This document shows, one piece after another, positions 63,770-64,000 of a stretch of DNA of 64,000 bases. A program made the position numbers and the translations under genes. Origin of the DNA: Prevotella jejuni. GTDB taxonomy: Bacteria; Bacteroidota; Bacteroidia; Bacteroidales; Bacteroidaceae. The stretch covers positions 118,859 to 182,858 of the forward strand of contig NZ_FZNZ01000002.1 in assembly GCF_900187995.1 (NCBI RefSeq). The letters are read 5' to 3'. Under the pieces are notes generated by a model that was not told the DNA's origin, ran no database searches, and was given only the letters and a program-made list of their open reading frames with translations. The number at the start of each line of letters is the position of its first letter. Position 1 is the first letter of the stretch.

Positions 63770-64000
63770 TTAGAATAATGTAAGCTGCCCTGAATGTTGC
63801 TCTATAGCAAAGTCTATATTCACTGCTGGCTTCTTCTCAAAGAAGCTGTAGGCTGCAATAGCAGATAGAACATTCATTGCGAAATTTAATATGCTTCTAT
63901 GCCTTGAATGCACTAATTGAGCTACATTCTTTAGCTCATCATTGATAGTCTCTATTACAGATCTTTTCCTTAAAAGAATTCTATCATAAAGTGGCATTAG
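63770..64000 (-). CDS. IS982-family transposase, C-terminal part (runs off right edge)
   Basis: An open minus-strand frame ends at 63770 and continues past the window. It reads LMPLYDRILLRKRSVIETIN then DELKNVAQLVHSRHRSILNF, the highly conserved C-terminal region of IS982 transposases that carries the final catalytic Glu (VIETIN). The ATG at 63997 is internal. Intactness of the remainder cannot be judged. The element appears to have inserted into the IS30 copy. Confidence 0.88.
   Translation of the reverse strand, partial: LMPLYDRILLRKRSVIETINDELKNVAQLVHSRHRSILNFAMNVLSAIAAYSFFEKKPAVNIDFAIEQHSGQLTLF

Overview
This 64 kb window reads as chromosomal DNA of a Bacteroidetes bacterium, most likely an oral-type Prevotella. 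The evidence is a SusC/SusD pair, an S46 dipeptidyl-peptidase, a type II-like glutaminyl cyclase, several Bacteroidetes-specific families (DUF4294, DUF2851, DUF4252, WbqC, long signal peptidase I), scarce Shine-Dalgarno sites, and many promoters of the Bacteroidetes form TTTG-N19/20-TAnnTTTG. No rRNA, tRNA, phage or CRISPR locus was seen.

Layout. 1-2.3 kb: start of an exported protein running off the left edge, a small Cys/His membrane protein, and a 5'-truncated lamin-tail-like pseudogene that abuts a 22-bp tandem array. 2.3-8 kb: pnp, a candidate 115-nt small RNA and a DEAD-box helicase with a structured leader, i.e. an RNA-decay/cold-shock neighbourhood. 8-18 kb: DPP7-like peptidase, a Wzx-type flippase, a SpmA/SpmB-like membrane protein, glutaminyl cyclase, a C26-M19 peptidase fusion and an Lrp regulator. 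18-27.5 kb: three consecutive FKBP prolyl isomerases, a sirtuin, an exported glutathione peroxidase, YitT, RuvB, an acyltransferase and YfcE. 27.8-39.3 kb: an orphan SusCD pair, a TPR-like protein, a lipoprotein, porin-aspA and DUF4294. 39.5-46.5 kb: dapB-lepB-wbqC on one strand and DUF2851-thioesterase-dprA on the other. 46.9-51 kb: an ECF sigma/anti-sigma pair among three DUF4252 genes, then a PIN toxin-antitoxin pair translationally overlapping coaD, then ybeY. 51.5-61.7 kb: S41 protease, ParE, a GNAT protein, a THUMP-like methyltransferase, a VanX-type dipeptidase, a nonsense-interrupted nuclease-like gene and a predicted pseudokinase. 61.7-64 kb: a decayed region with a 272-bp duplication and IS30/IS982 remnants.

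The most striking unexplained signal is in the intergenic DNA. Eight near-identical elements (seven of 92 bp, one of 114 bp) carry four or five TTTCATGAAA-like palindromes spaced exactly 22 bp and end in CGAATT/AATTCG inverted repeats. Four further arrays of unrelated sequence (1991-2211, 7747-7856, 42047-42244, 53331-53400) have the same 21-23 bp period. A separate 9-bp minisatellite family occurs at four gene ends, and two other repeat families have entered coding sequence (parE N-terminus and the methyltransferase). The exact phasing at about two helical turns suggests a DNA-binding-protein array or a BrickBuilt-like MITE family; this is inference.
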